A DNA stretch of 64,000 nt from an uncultured Treponema sp. Lineage in GTDB: Bacteria > Spirochaetota > Spirochaetia > Treponematales > Treponemataceae. Shown one piece after another: positions 50,910 to 59,600 of the stretch; position 1 is the stretch's first letter; each line of letters starts with the position of its first letter. The position numbers and the translations under genes are program-made. The notes below the pieces were generated by a model, which saw only the letters and a list, made by a program, of their open reading frames with translations, did no database searches and was not told the origin of the DNA. Location of the stretch: positions 32,210 through 96,209 of the forward strand of contig CAKUTI010000003.1 of the NCBI GenBank assembly GCA_934691925.1, given 5' to 3'.

Positions 50910-50917
50910 CTTTTTTT

Positions 50918-51640
50918 ATGGCAATAATTGAACTTAAAGATGTGAGCAAAATTTATCAGATGGAAAAAGTTGAAGTGCGCGCGGTTGACAAAGTCTCTTT
51001 CAAGATTGAAAAAGGCGAATTCGCGGCGATTTCAGGACCTTCAGGCTCTGGAAAATCGACTTTGCTGAATATAATCGGCTTGATTGACCTGCCTTCTTCA
51101 GGCTCAGTTATTCTTGAAGGCGAGGATGTCTACAAGGGAATCGACCTTGAAAAGACAAAAAAAGTTCCTCTAAGGCTCGACTCAAAGCTTACGGAACTGC
51201 GCCGCGGTCATTTAGGATTCATTTTTCAGACTTTCAACCTTATTCCTGTCTTAAACGTCTGGGAAAATATCGAGCTTCCGCTTTCCCTTGGAAAATCTCC
51301 TGCTTCTGACTCTATGAGCGCGGCAGAAAAAAAAGAATGGATTGAATATCTTCTTGAAACCGTAGGACTTGAAAACAGGCAGAAAAACAAGCCTTCCGAG
51401 CTTTCCGGCGGACAGCGGCAGCGAGTCGCGATTGCGCGCGCGCTTGTCACAAAAGCCCCGATTATCCTTGCAGACGAGCCTACAGCGAACCTTGACTCGA
51501 AAAACGGCGACCAGATTCTCGAGCTTATGAAAAAGCTGAACCAGGAATTAAAGACGACATTCGTGTTCTCGACGCACGATGCGAAAATTGTCGCGCTTAG
51601 CGACCACGTCATAAAAATCAGAGACGGAATTGTAGCCTAG
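50918..51640 (+). CDS. LolD/MacB-type ABC transporter ATPase
   Basis: This 240-residue nucleotide-binding subunit has Walker A GPSGSGKST, the ABC signature LSGGQRQRVAIARAL, Walker B IILADEPTANLDS and the H-loop FSTHD. The N-terminal IELKDVSKIYQMEKVEVRAVDKVSF is typical of the LolD/MacB/FtsE class. These ATPases work with FtsX-type permeases to extract lipoproteins or drive periplasmic machinery. The two matching permeases lie downstream on the opposite strand (53948-56670), so the set is split. The genes meet tail to tail 11 bases apart. Confidence 0.93.
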   Translation: MAIIELKDVSKIYQMEKVEVRAVDKVSFKIEKGEFAAISGPSGSGKSTLLNIIGLIDLPSSGSVILEGEDVYKGIDLEKTKKVPLRLDSKLTELRRGHLGFIFQTFNLIPVLNVWENIELPLSLGKSPASDSMSAAEKKEWIEYLLETVGLENRQKNKPSELSGGQRQRVAIARALVTKAPIILADEPTANLDSKNGDQILELMKKLNQELKTTFVFSTHDAKIVALSDHVIKIRDGIVA

Positions 51641-51651
51641 TTTCGAGTTTT

Positions 51652-53115
51652 TTAATATCCGAGCGAGAATTTCAAGTAAGATCCAAGAGTAAATTTTCCG
51701 AAATACTCTTGGTCTTTCCAGTATTCCCATTTTAAGCCAATGCGCCAATCGCAATGCGGAACGATTCTTGAAGCGATAAAGGCTGGCTTTATGTAGCCGC
51801 TTTTTTCTGTGATGTTATGATACCACTGCACGCCGACTTTCAGATTTCGTTCTTTTCCAAGCTTTGCAAGTCCCGCGTCAACAATAAGACGCTGCTCAAA
51901 GTCTTCGCTTTCCTTGTCGATTATTGTTTCGTAATCCTCAGAATCAAATTCATCAAGATATTTGTATGAAGTTCCTTTGTATTCATAATGAACGACATCG
52001 TGTGGATAATAAACCGCCTGATATTCAGCGTTGATTCCAAAATACGGGAAAAAGTCTGTAAAAAGCTTGTAGAATCCGCCGGTGAACACGAATCTTTCAA
52101 AAGCGGACTTCTTGTACAAGTCGCTTTTCCAGAATTCGCGGAGCGTGCTGTTTGAATTCACGCGTCCGATAAGCTGCGCATACAAGTCAGTGCCGAAAAC
52201 AGTCCGCTTCGCTTCCGCTCCGACAATCGGAAGATTGTAATATTTTGAAAGCTCGCCATATCTTGAAGGAAAAACGCGCGCGAAAAAGTTAAGCGAAGTT
52301 CCAAAAACAATCGCCTCCGCGCTTCCTGCGTAGGACAGCTCGCGGTGAGAAGGCTCGTCGCTTCCGCCCCTGTACATTGTGAGAAGGGTCAAAGTTGAAA
52401 GCCCGAACGGAATCCTTATGATTCCAGAAATATTGTATCGGCTGTCGTACAGCGCGTTTGTGTAAAGCGCGTCCTCGTCGTCCTCAAAATCGTCGTCGTT
52501 TGAGAAAAGCCTTATGTTTCCCCAGACAGTCTTCTTTTTTCCGGCTGTGATATAAACTTTGTCAGCCATGATATAGTCAAAATAAAGCTCGTAAAGATAA
52601 AAATACTGGTTCTGGTTTTCAACATCGGCTTCTTCAGAATCGATAAGAGAGGTTTTCAATGAGCCTTTAACGGCCATGTACTTGTCAGGACGTGTCGTGA
52701 AGTAAAGATAGTTCACAAGGTCAAAATATGCAGAGCCGCTCGTCTCTCCGTCGGAATTTATTGCCGCCGCTCCAAGCTCCGCAGAGATGTCGCCGCTCAT
52801 TTTCAACGGAATTGAAAGAGAAGCAAGGCTGAAAGTCGTGTCGGAGCCGCTTTCCTGCTTGTCCGTCACAACAGTCTCTTCTGAGTCGCTTGCGTTGTCA
52901 AACAAGTCTCCGATGTCGCCAAAAAGGTCTGAGCCGGAAGTTTCAGAATCAGAATTGGAAAGAGAATCTGATGAAATTTCAGTATTATCGCTGATGTCAG
53001 CGGTTATGTCAGAAGTTTCCTGCGCCTGAACGGAAACACAAAAAATGGCAGCTAGAAACGCTGCCATCAGAATTTTAGGCATTTTATTAAATGTACGAAT
53101 CAATTTATCTGTCAC
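51652..53115 (-). CDS. Predicted outer-membrane beta-barrel protein
   Basis: This 487-residue protein has a signal peptide (best read from the internal ATG at 53082, MPKILMAAFLAAIFCVSVQAQ) and an Asp/Ser/Thr-rich linker. The rest is rich in alternating polar/aromatic beta strands, such as FYLYELYFDYIMADKVYITAGKKKTVWGN. It ends in a segment with aromatic residues typical of barrels (FGKFTLGSYLKFSLGY). A GTG at 53115 overlaps the LolA-like gene by 11 bases and is the alternative start. It is probably the outer-membrane member of the adjacent export system. I do not recognise the exact family. Confidence 0.8.
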   Translation of the reverse strand: MTDKLIRTFNKMPKILMAAFLAAIFCVSVQAQETSDITADISDNTEISSDSLSNSDSETSGSDLFGDIGDLFDNASDSEETVVTDKQESGSDTTFSLASLSIPLKMSGDISAELGAAAINSDGETSGSAYFDLVNYLYFTTRPDKYMAVKGSLKTSLIDSEEADVENQNQYFYLYELYFDYIMADKVYITAGKKKTVWGNIRLFSNDDDFEDDEDALYTNALYDSRYNISGIIRIPFGLSTLTLLTMYRGGSDEPSHRELSYAGSAEAIVFGTSLNFFARVFPSRYGELSKYYNLPIVGAEAKRTVFGTDLYAQLIGRVNSNSTLREFWKSDLYKKSAFERFVFTGGFYKLFTDFFPYFGINAEYQAVYYPHDVVHYEYKGTSYKYLDEFDSEDYETIIDKESEDFEQRLIVDAGLAKLGKERNLKVGVQWYHNITEKSGYIKPAFIASRIVPHCDWRIGLKWEYWKDQEYFGKFTLGSYLKFSLGY

Positions 53116-53902
53116 TCATTAACTCAAGATACGGCTTAGTATATACCGCATCATCTTGTTTTGAAAGAGTCGCGTTTGAGATTGAAATCAAAGTTTTCTC
53201 ATATTCAATCTTGTTGTTGATTTTCTTTCCTTTTAAGTTGTCCTGAATGACCATGTTGACCGGAATTTTCGCGTCGCGGCCGTTTCCTGTTACAGGCTGG
53301 TAAGACGGAACGGCTGTTGTGCGGAGCTTCTGTCCTGAAAGCGAATAATCCTCTTTCATTCTCATAAGTCCGTCATCTTCTGTGACCCAGAGCTTGATTT
53401 TAGGATACTCGACATTTTTTGTCTTTGCCTCGAGTGTGAAAAGCACGCATTTGAGTTTTCCGAGATTGACCTGCTCGTTGTCTTTAATGTCGTAGTCTTT
53501 CACAAATCTCTGAGGGGCAAAATCCGATGTGTTCGCGTTTGTTCCCTGAAATTTGTCCTTTGAGCTTGAAAATGTGAAGCGGCGGTCTGCCGGATCGTAG
53601 AACCAGATTGTCGAGTTCGCCTGAAGATAGCCTTTTCCCTTGTCTTTGAGAGGAGCTGTAATCAGAATTGTCCATTTGCTTTCAGAGTCGCGGCGGTAGA
53701 TTGTCGCGTTTGTCTTGCTTCTGCCCTCGCCAGGCTTGTCCTGAACGACCTCGTAGCTTGCTGTAAAGTCAGTGCCGTAAAAAGCAGTGTTGTCCTCAGC
53801 TTTTTGGAGAAGTTCGCGCGCCTTTGCATAAGTGAGTTTTTCCGCAAAAGCCGGAGCAAAAAATGCCGCAAATGCCGCAACAGAAACAATAATTTTTTTC
53901 AT
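53105..53902 (-). CDS. LolA-like outer-membrane lipoprotein-sorting protein
   Basis: This 265-residue periplasmic protein has a signal peptide (cut after AFA). It resembles proteins annotated as outer-membrane lipoprotein-sorting protein with a LolA-like fold. Segments such as DFTASYEVVQDKPGEGRSKTNATIYRRDSESKWTILITAPLKDKGKGYLQANSTIWFYDPADRRF and MVIQDNLKGKKINNKIEYEK show the curved sheet pattern of that group. GGGAGA lies about 9 bases before the ATG. Its place between the FtsX-type permeases and an outer-membrane protein suggests it carries cargo between them. Confidence 0.88.
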   Translation of the reverse strand: MKKIIVSVAAFAAFFAPAFAEKLTYAKARELLQKAEDNTAFYGTDFTASYEVVQDKPGEGRSKTNATIYRRDSESKWTILITAPLKDKGKGYLQANSTIWFYDPADRRFTFSSSKDKFQGTNANTSDFAPQRFVKDYDIKDNEQVNLGKLKCVLFTLEAKTKNVEYPKIKLWVTEDDGLMRMKEDYSLSGQKLRTTAVPSYQPVTGNGRDAKIPVNMVIQDNLKGKKINNKIEYEKTLISISNATLSKQDDAVYTKPYLELMSDR

Positions 53903-53947
53903 AAGTCAAAATCTCCCTAAAATGTTTTCAAAAAAGAAAGAAAACGG

Positions 53948-55240
53948 TTACTCAGTAGTGGCAAGAGCCTGTACTGGAAGAATTTTTATAGACTTGCACG
54001 TTGAATACAAAACTGCAAGCAATGTAACGATAATGACAGCCGCTATGACCGCCACACTTTTTAGAACATCGAACGCAGGCGAAAGGTTACCTTTCACAAG
54101 GAACATATCAAAAGCCGGAATAAACGAGAAATTGAAAGCCGACATCACAGCGCAGATAACGCCAGAAAGAAGAAGCCCCGCGACACAGCCTAAAAGCAGA
54201 AGCACGAAAGACTCGAAAAGAAGCGTCTTTATGATGTTCGACTTTTTCATTCCGATTGACATATAAATTCCAATCTCGTTGATTCTCTTCATTATGAGAA
54301 TTCTGTAAGTGCTTCCGATTCCGGCGATTATTATCACCGTGAGCATAAAAATAACGAACGAGACAACCGCGTCCATCGCTTTTTGCATTATCTTGACATC
54401 AGTAAGATTCGATTCAAGAGGAATTATCGCGTAAGTTATTTCTTTGTAGTCATCATCGTTGTCGATAAAATCGTCCTTGTCGTCAACAAGAGGATGCATA
54501 TTGTAGATTTTTTCAAGCTCCGCCTGATATTTTTCAATCTCTTTTCTGCTGATTTCCTTTTTAGGAAAATCGATTGCAATACGGTTCGCATTTATCTTAT
54601 AATTCGGGCGCGCGTAGGCAGCTTTCAGATATTCAAAATCCATGTAGGAAGTGTACATTCCGAACGCGCTTGAATCCTGAAAAATTCCTTTCACAACAAT
54701 ATCGAGTGTGTTTTTTTCATCATCATAAGTCTCAACCATAAAAGTTATTGAATCTCCGACGTGGACATTCAAAAGCTCAGAAATCGGCTTTGAAATCAAG
54801 ACTCCGTTCGAGCCTTTCATTCCGTCGATTCCGCCCTCGATAAAATAAAGCTTCTCAAAAAGCGCGGCTTCCTTGTCGAAATTTATGCCCTTTATCGTTT
54901 TTTGAAGAGCCTCAGTTCCCTCAAAATAATAAGCGCAGTGTCTTGCGTCAAAATCCATTCTCGGAGAAACGACAGCGTCCTTTCCGAAAACTTTTTCAAG
55001 AGTCGGAACGTATTTTGAATAGTCAATATATTCGATTCCCTCTGCCTCGCTTGCCGCCATAAATACAATGTCGCCGCCGTAGTAGACGCTAGCCTTGTCT
55101 GTCATCGCCTTTATCATTCCTTTGCTCACAAAAATTGAAGCGAGCGAGACTGCGACTCCCACAGCGCAGACGAGAAACAAGGAAACATACTGAGTTTTTC
55201 TATATAAAAGCGAGCGAAGACCGATTTTTATCTGATACAT
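53948..55240 (-). CDS. FtsX/LolE-type ABC permease
   Basis: This 430-residue protein has one N-terminal helix (VSLFLVCAVGVAVSLASIFVS), a large periplasmic domain (about 45-285) and three C-terminal helices. The segment YRILIMKRINEIGIYMSIGMKKSNIIKTLLFES is the FtsX-domain core with the conserved R.EIG/LR..G pattern. This matches the LolC/E and MacB permease topology. It overlaps the preceding permease by one base (TAATG). It is probably the second half of a heterodimeric transporter powered by the ATPase at 50918. Confidence 0.93.
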   Translation of the reverse strand: MYQIKIGLRSLLYRKTQYVSLFLVCAVGVAVSLASIFVSKGMIKAMTDKASVYYGGDIVFMAASEAEGIEYIDYSKYVPTLEKVFGKDAVVSPRMDFDARHCAYYFEGTEALQKTIKGINFDKEAALFEKLYFIEGGIDGMKGSNGVLISKPISELLNVHVGDSITFMVETYDDEKNTLDIVVKGIFQDSSAFGMYTSYMDFEYLKAAYARPNYKINANRIAIDFPKKEISRKEIEKYQAELEKIYNMHPLVDDKDDFIDNDDDYKEITYAIIPLESNLTDVKIMQKAMDAVVSFVIFMLTVIIIAGIGSTYRILIMKRINEIGIYMSIGMKKSNIIKTLLFESFVLLLLGCVAGLLLSGVICAVMSAFNFSFIPAFDMFLVKGNLSPAFDVLKSVAVIAAVIIVTLLAVLYSTCKSIKILPVQALATTE

Positions 55241-56670
55241 TATTTTGCTCCCTGCATTGCCTGAACAGGATTTACTCTAAGCGCGTTTATAACAGGATAA
55301 ATCCATGCGACAAGGCCGATTATAAGCGCGACTGAAAACGAGCTTACGAGATTTGAGATTTTCACAGAAGTTACAATGTTCGGGCCGCCGAAAAGCTGAA
55401 CTAAAAAGCTGTTGTGTACGGTTATGTTCATAAGATTCACGATTTTTGAAGCAAAAACGCCGAGCAGAAGCCCCAAGATTCCTGAAATCACAGCCATAAT
55501 CACAGTTTCAGCCATACATTCCTTTGAGATATAGCGTTTGTTCGCCCCGATTGCGCGCATTGTTCCAATCTCTCTGATTCTGTCGAGAACGTTTATTACA
55601 AGCGTGTTGTTCACAACAATAAAGCCCGCCGCAAGAACGATTATAATTCCGATGTTCAAAATCAGGCGGAGAATATAAAGATAAAAAGCCGTGCTTCCCG
55701 CGCTGCTCCGCCAGTTTACAGCCTCGACCTGCCAGCCTTTCTCCTCGAAAATGCCGTTGAGCGACTTTATGACTTTCCGCGCGTCTTTAGAGTCTTCAAG
55801 ACGGCAGATTATAAAATTCCATGTTGAAGACGAATAAGAAGCCTGCAAAGCATCCTGCTCTTCCTTTGAAAAAGTAATTTCATCGGTTGCCACAGCCTCG
55901 CTCACGTCCGCTGCGTCTCCAAAAAGATTGTCAAAGTCCAAGTCGCCAAGAAAATTCTGCTGGCTTTCATCAAGCTGAATTTTTGACGAGTCCGTCATGT
56001 CTGAAATGTCGAGAAGCTGGCGCACAGTTTCAGAATTCACAAGGACGAGATTTTCAAGAGTCTGGTTGTCATTTTTGTATTCATAGATTGCAGTTAGCGG
56101 CGCGGCTCGAAGCCTTGAAGAAAAGCCCGCGCTTATCGCGAACTGGACTGTGTCTCCAACCGAGACATTAAGCTCTTCCGCGTGGGATTTTGTGAGCATA
56201 ACGCCCTTCTCTCCATTTTTCCACGGCGCGCCCTCGATGATTTTGATTGAAGTCATGCAGTCATTGTATTCTTCGCCGTTCACTCCGAAAATGTATGAGG
56301 CTGAAAGGTCGTCTCCCTTGTCGTTTGAGATTGCCACCTGACCTGTAATCTGCGGCGTGATTTTTTTGATTCTTTCGTCAGACTTTAGAATTCCGCAGAT
56401 TTCTCCATAAGGATTCAAAATAGGAATTTCAGAAAGCTTTCCAGTTACTGGAGTCTGGTCGCCAAAAAGACTCAGAGGCGGAACGTGCTTCGGGCGGATT
56501 ACAACATCGCCGGTAAACGAGGAGACAAAAGTCTCCTGAACGCCTTTCTCAGTGCTGTCAAAAACCGCGTTTGTAACAACGAGCATCATCACGGCAAAAG
56601 CGATGAACAAAACAATTACATATGAACTTTTTTTTGTGATTATATTTTTCAGGGCAAGATACAAGAGCAT
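55240..56670 (-). CDS. FtsX/LolC-type ABC permease
   Basis: This 476-residue protein has the same four-helix layout. An N-terminal helix (SSYVIVLFIAFAVMMLVVTNAVF) is followed by a periplasmic domain of about 310 residues and a C-terminal FtsX domain with LDRIREIGTMRAIGANKRYISKECMAETV. I start it at the ATG at 56670. A TTG two codons earlier is possible. No ribosome-binding site is seen, but TAGAAT ends 8 bases before the ATG, giving a leaderless-type promoter. It heads the permease-permease-LolA-OMP unit. Confidence 0.93.
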   Translation of the reverse strand: MLLYLALKNIITKKSSYVIVLFIAFAVMMLVVTNAVFDSTEKGVQETFVSSFTGDVVIRPKHVPPLSLFGDQTPVTGKLSEIPILNPYGEICGILKSDERIKKITPQITGQVAISNDKGDDLSASYIFGVNGEEYNDCMTSIKIIEGAPWKNGEKGVMLTKSHAEELNVSVGDTVQFAISAGFSSRLRAAPLTAIYEYKNDNQTLENLVLVNSETVRQLLDISDMTDSSKIQLDESQQNFLGDLDFDNLFGDAADVSEAVATDEITFSKEEQDALQASYSSSTWNFIICRLEDSKDARKVIKSLNGIFEEKGWQVEAVNWRSSAGSTAFYLYILRLILNIGIIIVLAAGFIVVNNTLVINVLDRIREIGTMRAIGANKRYISKECMAETVIMAVISGILGLLLGVFASKIVNLMNITVHNSFLVQLFGGPNIVTSVKISNLVSSFSVALIIGLVAWIYPVINALRVNPVQAMQGAK

Positions 56671-56678
56671 AGACAAGT

Positions 56679-56707
56679 ATTCTATCTAAAAACAAATCAA
56701 TCTTCAA
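56679..56707 (-). promoter_or_regulatory. Promoter of permease operon, leaderless type
   Basis: Minus strand TTGAAG (56707-56702), a 17-base spacer and TAGAAT (56684-56679), ending 8 bases before the ATG at 56670. The -35 box lies inside the last codons of the upstream gene. Confidence 0.55.
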
Positions 56708-57563
56708 CAATCAATTTCTTGTCGATTTTCTCGCGGCGGCTGTTCATGTTATAGTCGAAAAGCGAATATCCGATTTTGTTGATTTTTCTAAGAAATTTGA
56801 CATACCGCGTTTCAGGCAGGATTTTCTCAGCTTCTTCCATATATTTTTCGCAAAGGTCAGTTTGTTTTTTTTCAAAATAGAACTGCGCTAGATTTATGCT
56901 TGAATAATATTTGTCGTAGTCTGAAACCGCGTTCTGCTCCGCAAGAATGAAAAATTCTTTCGCCTTTGAGTCGCTTCCGCCGCCGACAGCAGGCGCGTAA
57001 TAATACCACCAGCCAGAAAGCGTTAGCGCGAAAGCCATTTTCGGATTGTTCTTCACGACGACTGCATAATCCTTTTTCTCCTGCAAGCCAAGCGTTATTG
57101 AATTTGAGCGCGGCAAAAACTGGAGCATTGAATTTGTCAAATCCGCGCTGGTCAGGACAAAATATGGGTTCAAGCCTTCGGCGGATTTTCCTTTTGAGAA
57201 TTCGGCGATTTTCTCATACTGAGGACGCAGAATTTTTTCCATATTTGGAGAATGAATGTCTTTTTCGTACTCGCAGTTGTATTCCGCAGTCGCAAGCATA
57301 TTTTCGCAAGTGAGCCGGGCTTCTTCCCCAAGCGAATTTATTTTTTCGCCGTTGAGATTTTTGTATTCCCGGATTTTTTCGATGCACGAGTCAGCGTCCG
57401 GAAGAGAACGGAGCGAAAGCCTGAAATCAAAAATTTCCTGAATCGTTTTGCTTTCATTTTCCGAAAAATCTTGGGAAAATGCGGCAGAAACTGAAAAAAG
57501 CATAAAAAACGCTAGAAAAACAAAAAATCTTGAAAGGCAAAAAGGAAAAAAAGTTTTTTTCAT
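56697..57563 (-). CDS. Exported protein of unknown function
   Basis: This 288-residue protein begins MKKTFFPFCLSRFFVFLAFFMLFSVSAAFSQ, a signal peptide cut near AFS. I choose 57563 because the signal begins there, although the frame is open back to 57617. The mature part is helical and contains GWWYYYAPAVGGGSDSKAKEFFILAEQNAVSDYDKYYSSINLAQFYFEKKQTDLCEKYMEEAEKILP, suggesting a TPR-like region. TATATT lies 10 bases before the ATG. It precedes the Lol-like operon on the same strand, but that operon has its own promoter. Function unknown. Confidence 0.78.
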   Translation of the reverse strand: MKKTFFPFCLSRFFVFLAFFMLFSVSAAFSQDFSENESKTIQEIFDFRLSLRSLPDADSCIEKIREYKNLNGEKINSLGEEARLTCENMLATAEYNCEYEKDIHSPNMEKILRPQYEKIAEFSKGKSAEGLNPYFVLTSADLTNSMLQFLPRSNSITLGLQEKKDYAVVVKNNPKMAFALTLSGWWYYYAPAVGGGSDSKAKEFFILAEQNAVSDYDKYYSSINLAQFYFEKKQTDLCEKYMEEAEKILPETRYVKFLRKINKIGYSLFDYNMNSRREKIDKKLIVED

Positions 57564-57677
57564 ATCAAAAGAAAATATAGTTTTTTCAGGATTTTTTCCA
57601 CTTTTTTGAAAATGCAACTTTTTCGGATTTTCGGAGTCTAATAAAATGTTTTCAGCAAGATGAGAAAATTCTTTGCC

Positions 57678-57707
57678 TTGAAAACGAAACTAAATCTATG
57701 CTAGGAT
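57678..57707 (+). promoter_or_regulatory. Promoter of glycolipid cluster, leaderless type
   Basis: TTGAAA (57678-57683), an 18-base spacer and an extended -10 TGC-TAGGAT (57699-57707), ending 8 bases before the ATG at 57716. Confidence 0.6.
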
Positions 57708-57715
57708 ATTTCATT

Positions 57716-58678
57716 ATGCAAAATTTCGCATCTAAAAAAGAAATTCCGATTTTTTTCGCGACCGACAACAATTATGTTCCGTTTCTTGCGGTTGCGCTTA
57801 CGTCGCTTTTGGACAACGCTTCAAAAGATTATTATTACAGAATTTTTGTCTTGACCACGAGCCTTAGAAAAGAATATGTCGATGAGCTTACGCTTATAGC
57901 GAAAGACGCAGGAGCTGACTTCGCTTCTATAGAATTTGTTGACTTGCGCGAGGAAATGGAAAAATCTTCCGGAAATTTCCATCTGCGCGACTATTACTCA
58001 AAGGAAACTTACTGCCGCGTTTTTATTCCGCGTGTTTTCCCTCAATACGACAAGGTGATTTATCTTGACTGCGACATTGTTGTTACAGGCGACATTTCAG
58101 AGCTTTACAACGTCGAGCTTGGCGACAATCTGGTCGGAGCCGCGAGCGAGGAAGTCATGGTCGAGTACGATGTTTTTGGAACTTACGTTGAAAAAGCTCT
58201 CGGCGTTCCGCGCGACAAATATTTCAGCGCGGGTGTTCTTCTGATAAACGCGAAAAAATACCGCGAGGAAGAAATCGAGTCGAAATTCATAAATCTGATG
58301 AACACTTTCACTTTCCGCGTTACTCAGGATGAGGATTATCTTAACGTTCTGTGCTATGGAAAGACAAAGATGATTGACGTGGGCTGGAACAAGTCCGCAT
58401 TCGAGACTCCGAGCTTTGACGACAAAAATCTAAAGCTGATTCACTATAAGATAAACTGGAAGCCGTGGCATTACGACAATGTTCACTACGAGGAATTTTT
58501 CTGGAAATACGCGCAGAAAACTTTTCTTTATGACAATATTCTGAAAATCAAGGCGACTTACTCAGAGGACTTGCACGAGCGCGACAGAATCGCTTTTGAA
58601 AATTTAAGGAAAATGGCGATTGAAGACACAAACGACCCGAAAAATTATTTCAACTCGATTCAAAAATCCTCAAAATAA
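57716..58678 (+). CDS. Family 8 glycosyltransferase (LgtC-like)
   Basis: This GT-A-fold enzyme transfers a sugar, usually galactose or glucose, from a nucleotide donor. PIFFATDNNYVPFLAVALTSLLDNA is the N-terminal GT8 block. YLDCDIVVTGD contains the metal-binding DxD at residues 118-120, and HYKINWKPW near the C-terminus is the second metal-site motif. At 320 residues the length is typical. An in-frame ATG at 57698 lies inside the promoter, so 57716 is preferred. It opens a GT8-PlsC-PlsC-GT8 run. Confidence 0.92.
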   Translation: MQNFASKKEIPIFFATDNNYVPFLAVALTSLLDNASKDYYYRIFVLTTSLRKEYVDELTLIAKDAGADFASIEFVDLREEMEKSSGNFHLRDYYSKETYCRVFIPRVFPQYDKVIYLDCDIVVTGDISELYNVELGDNLVGAASEEVMVEYDVFGTYVEKALGVPRDKYFSAGVLLINAKKYREEEIESKFINLMNTFTFRVTQDEDYLNVLCYGKTKMIDVGWNKSAFETPSFDDKNLKLIHYKINWKPWHYDNVHYEEFFWKYAQKTFLYDNILKIKATYSEDLHERDRIAFENLRKMAIEDTNDPKNYFNSIQKSSK

Positions 58679-58694
58679 AAATCAGGAAAAAAAG

Positions 58695-59570
58695 ATGGCA
58701 GAAACTGAAAATCAGGAAAATTCCAAAGAGAATTCAGAAAAAAATCCAGAAAGAGTCGCAATCGTAAAAAAGATAGAACAGTTTGAAAGGGAAAAACGCT
58801 GGACAGAAGACGTGGAGGCAGATCCGCCCACAATTCCGCTGAATCCAGACAAAGTTGACTATCTGAACAAAAAGATTTCGAGCAAATTCTGGATGAAATT
58901 TGCAAATATGCTCGCGCGCCATCACATCAACACTCTTCTCCGAAAAAAAACAATGATAATAAAGGAAGTTACAGGTCTTGAGGAAAACTACGTTCCGCTG
59001 AAAAGAACCGGCGCAATCATAACCTGCAACCATTTCAACGCGATGGACAATTTCGCGGTTTACAAGGCGATTGAAAAGCACGTTTATCACCGCGAGCTTG
59101 TGAAAGTCTGCCGCGAAGGAAACTACACGAATTTTCCGGGTTTCTACGGATTTTTGTTCAAGCACTGCAACACACTTCCTTTAAGCAGCGTCACCTCGAC
59201 AATGAAAAATTTTATGGCTGCCGTTAAAACTTATCTTTCACAGGGAAGGCAGATTCTGATTTATCCCGAGCAGGCAATGTGGTGGAACTACAGAAAGCCG
59301 CGTCCGCTCACAAACGGAGCTTTCAAATTTGCGGCTGAGAACAACGCGCCTGTCATTCCGTTTTTCATCACGATGGAAGACTCGAAAATCATCGACAAAA
59401 GCGACGGATTTCCAGTTCAGGAGTATTCAATCCACATTTTAAAGCCGATTTTTCCGAATCCAGAATTCTCCGCACGGAAAAACGCGGAATATATGAAAGA
59501 AGAAAACTACAAGGCGTGGAAAGAAGTCTACGAGAAAACATACGGAATTCCGCTTGAGTATAAAAATTAA
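58695..59570 (+). CDS. PlsC-family acyltransferase
   Basis: This 291-residue protein is a 1-acyl-glycerol-3-phosphate-type acyltransferase. HFNAMD (H113 to D118) is the catalytic HX4D motif, and YPEQAMWWNYRKPRPLTNGAFKFA is the acceptor-binding block. A charged N-terminal extension of about 60 residues (Glu/Lys/Asn-rich) precedes the domain. I start it at the ATG at 58695, with AGGAAAAAAAG upstream. A longer frame overlaps the previous gene. Lying between glycosyltransferases suggests a role in glycolipid acylation. Confidence 0.9.
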   Translation: MAETENQENSKENSEKNPERVAIVKKIEQFEREKRWTEDVEADPPTIPLNPDKVDYLNKKISSKFWMKFANMLARHHINTLLRKKTMIIKEVTGLEENYVPLKRTGAIITCNHFNAMDNFAVYKAIEKHVYHRELVKVCREGNYTNFPGFYGFLFKHCNTLPLSSVTSTMKNFMAAVKTYLSQGRQILIYPEQAMWWNYRKPRPLTNGAFKFAAENNAPVIPFFITMEDSKIIDKSDGFPVQEYSIHILKPIFPNPEFSARKNAEYMKEENYKAWKEVYEKTYGIPLEYKN

Positions 59571-59600
59571 AAGACGGAAGTTTGCGCGAAAAATCAGAAA

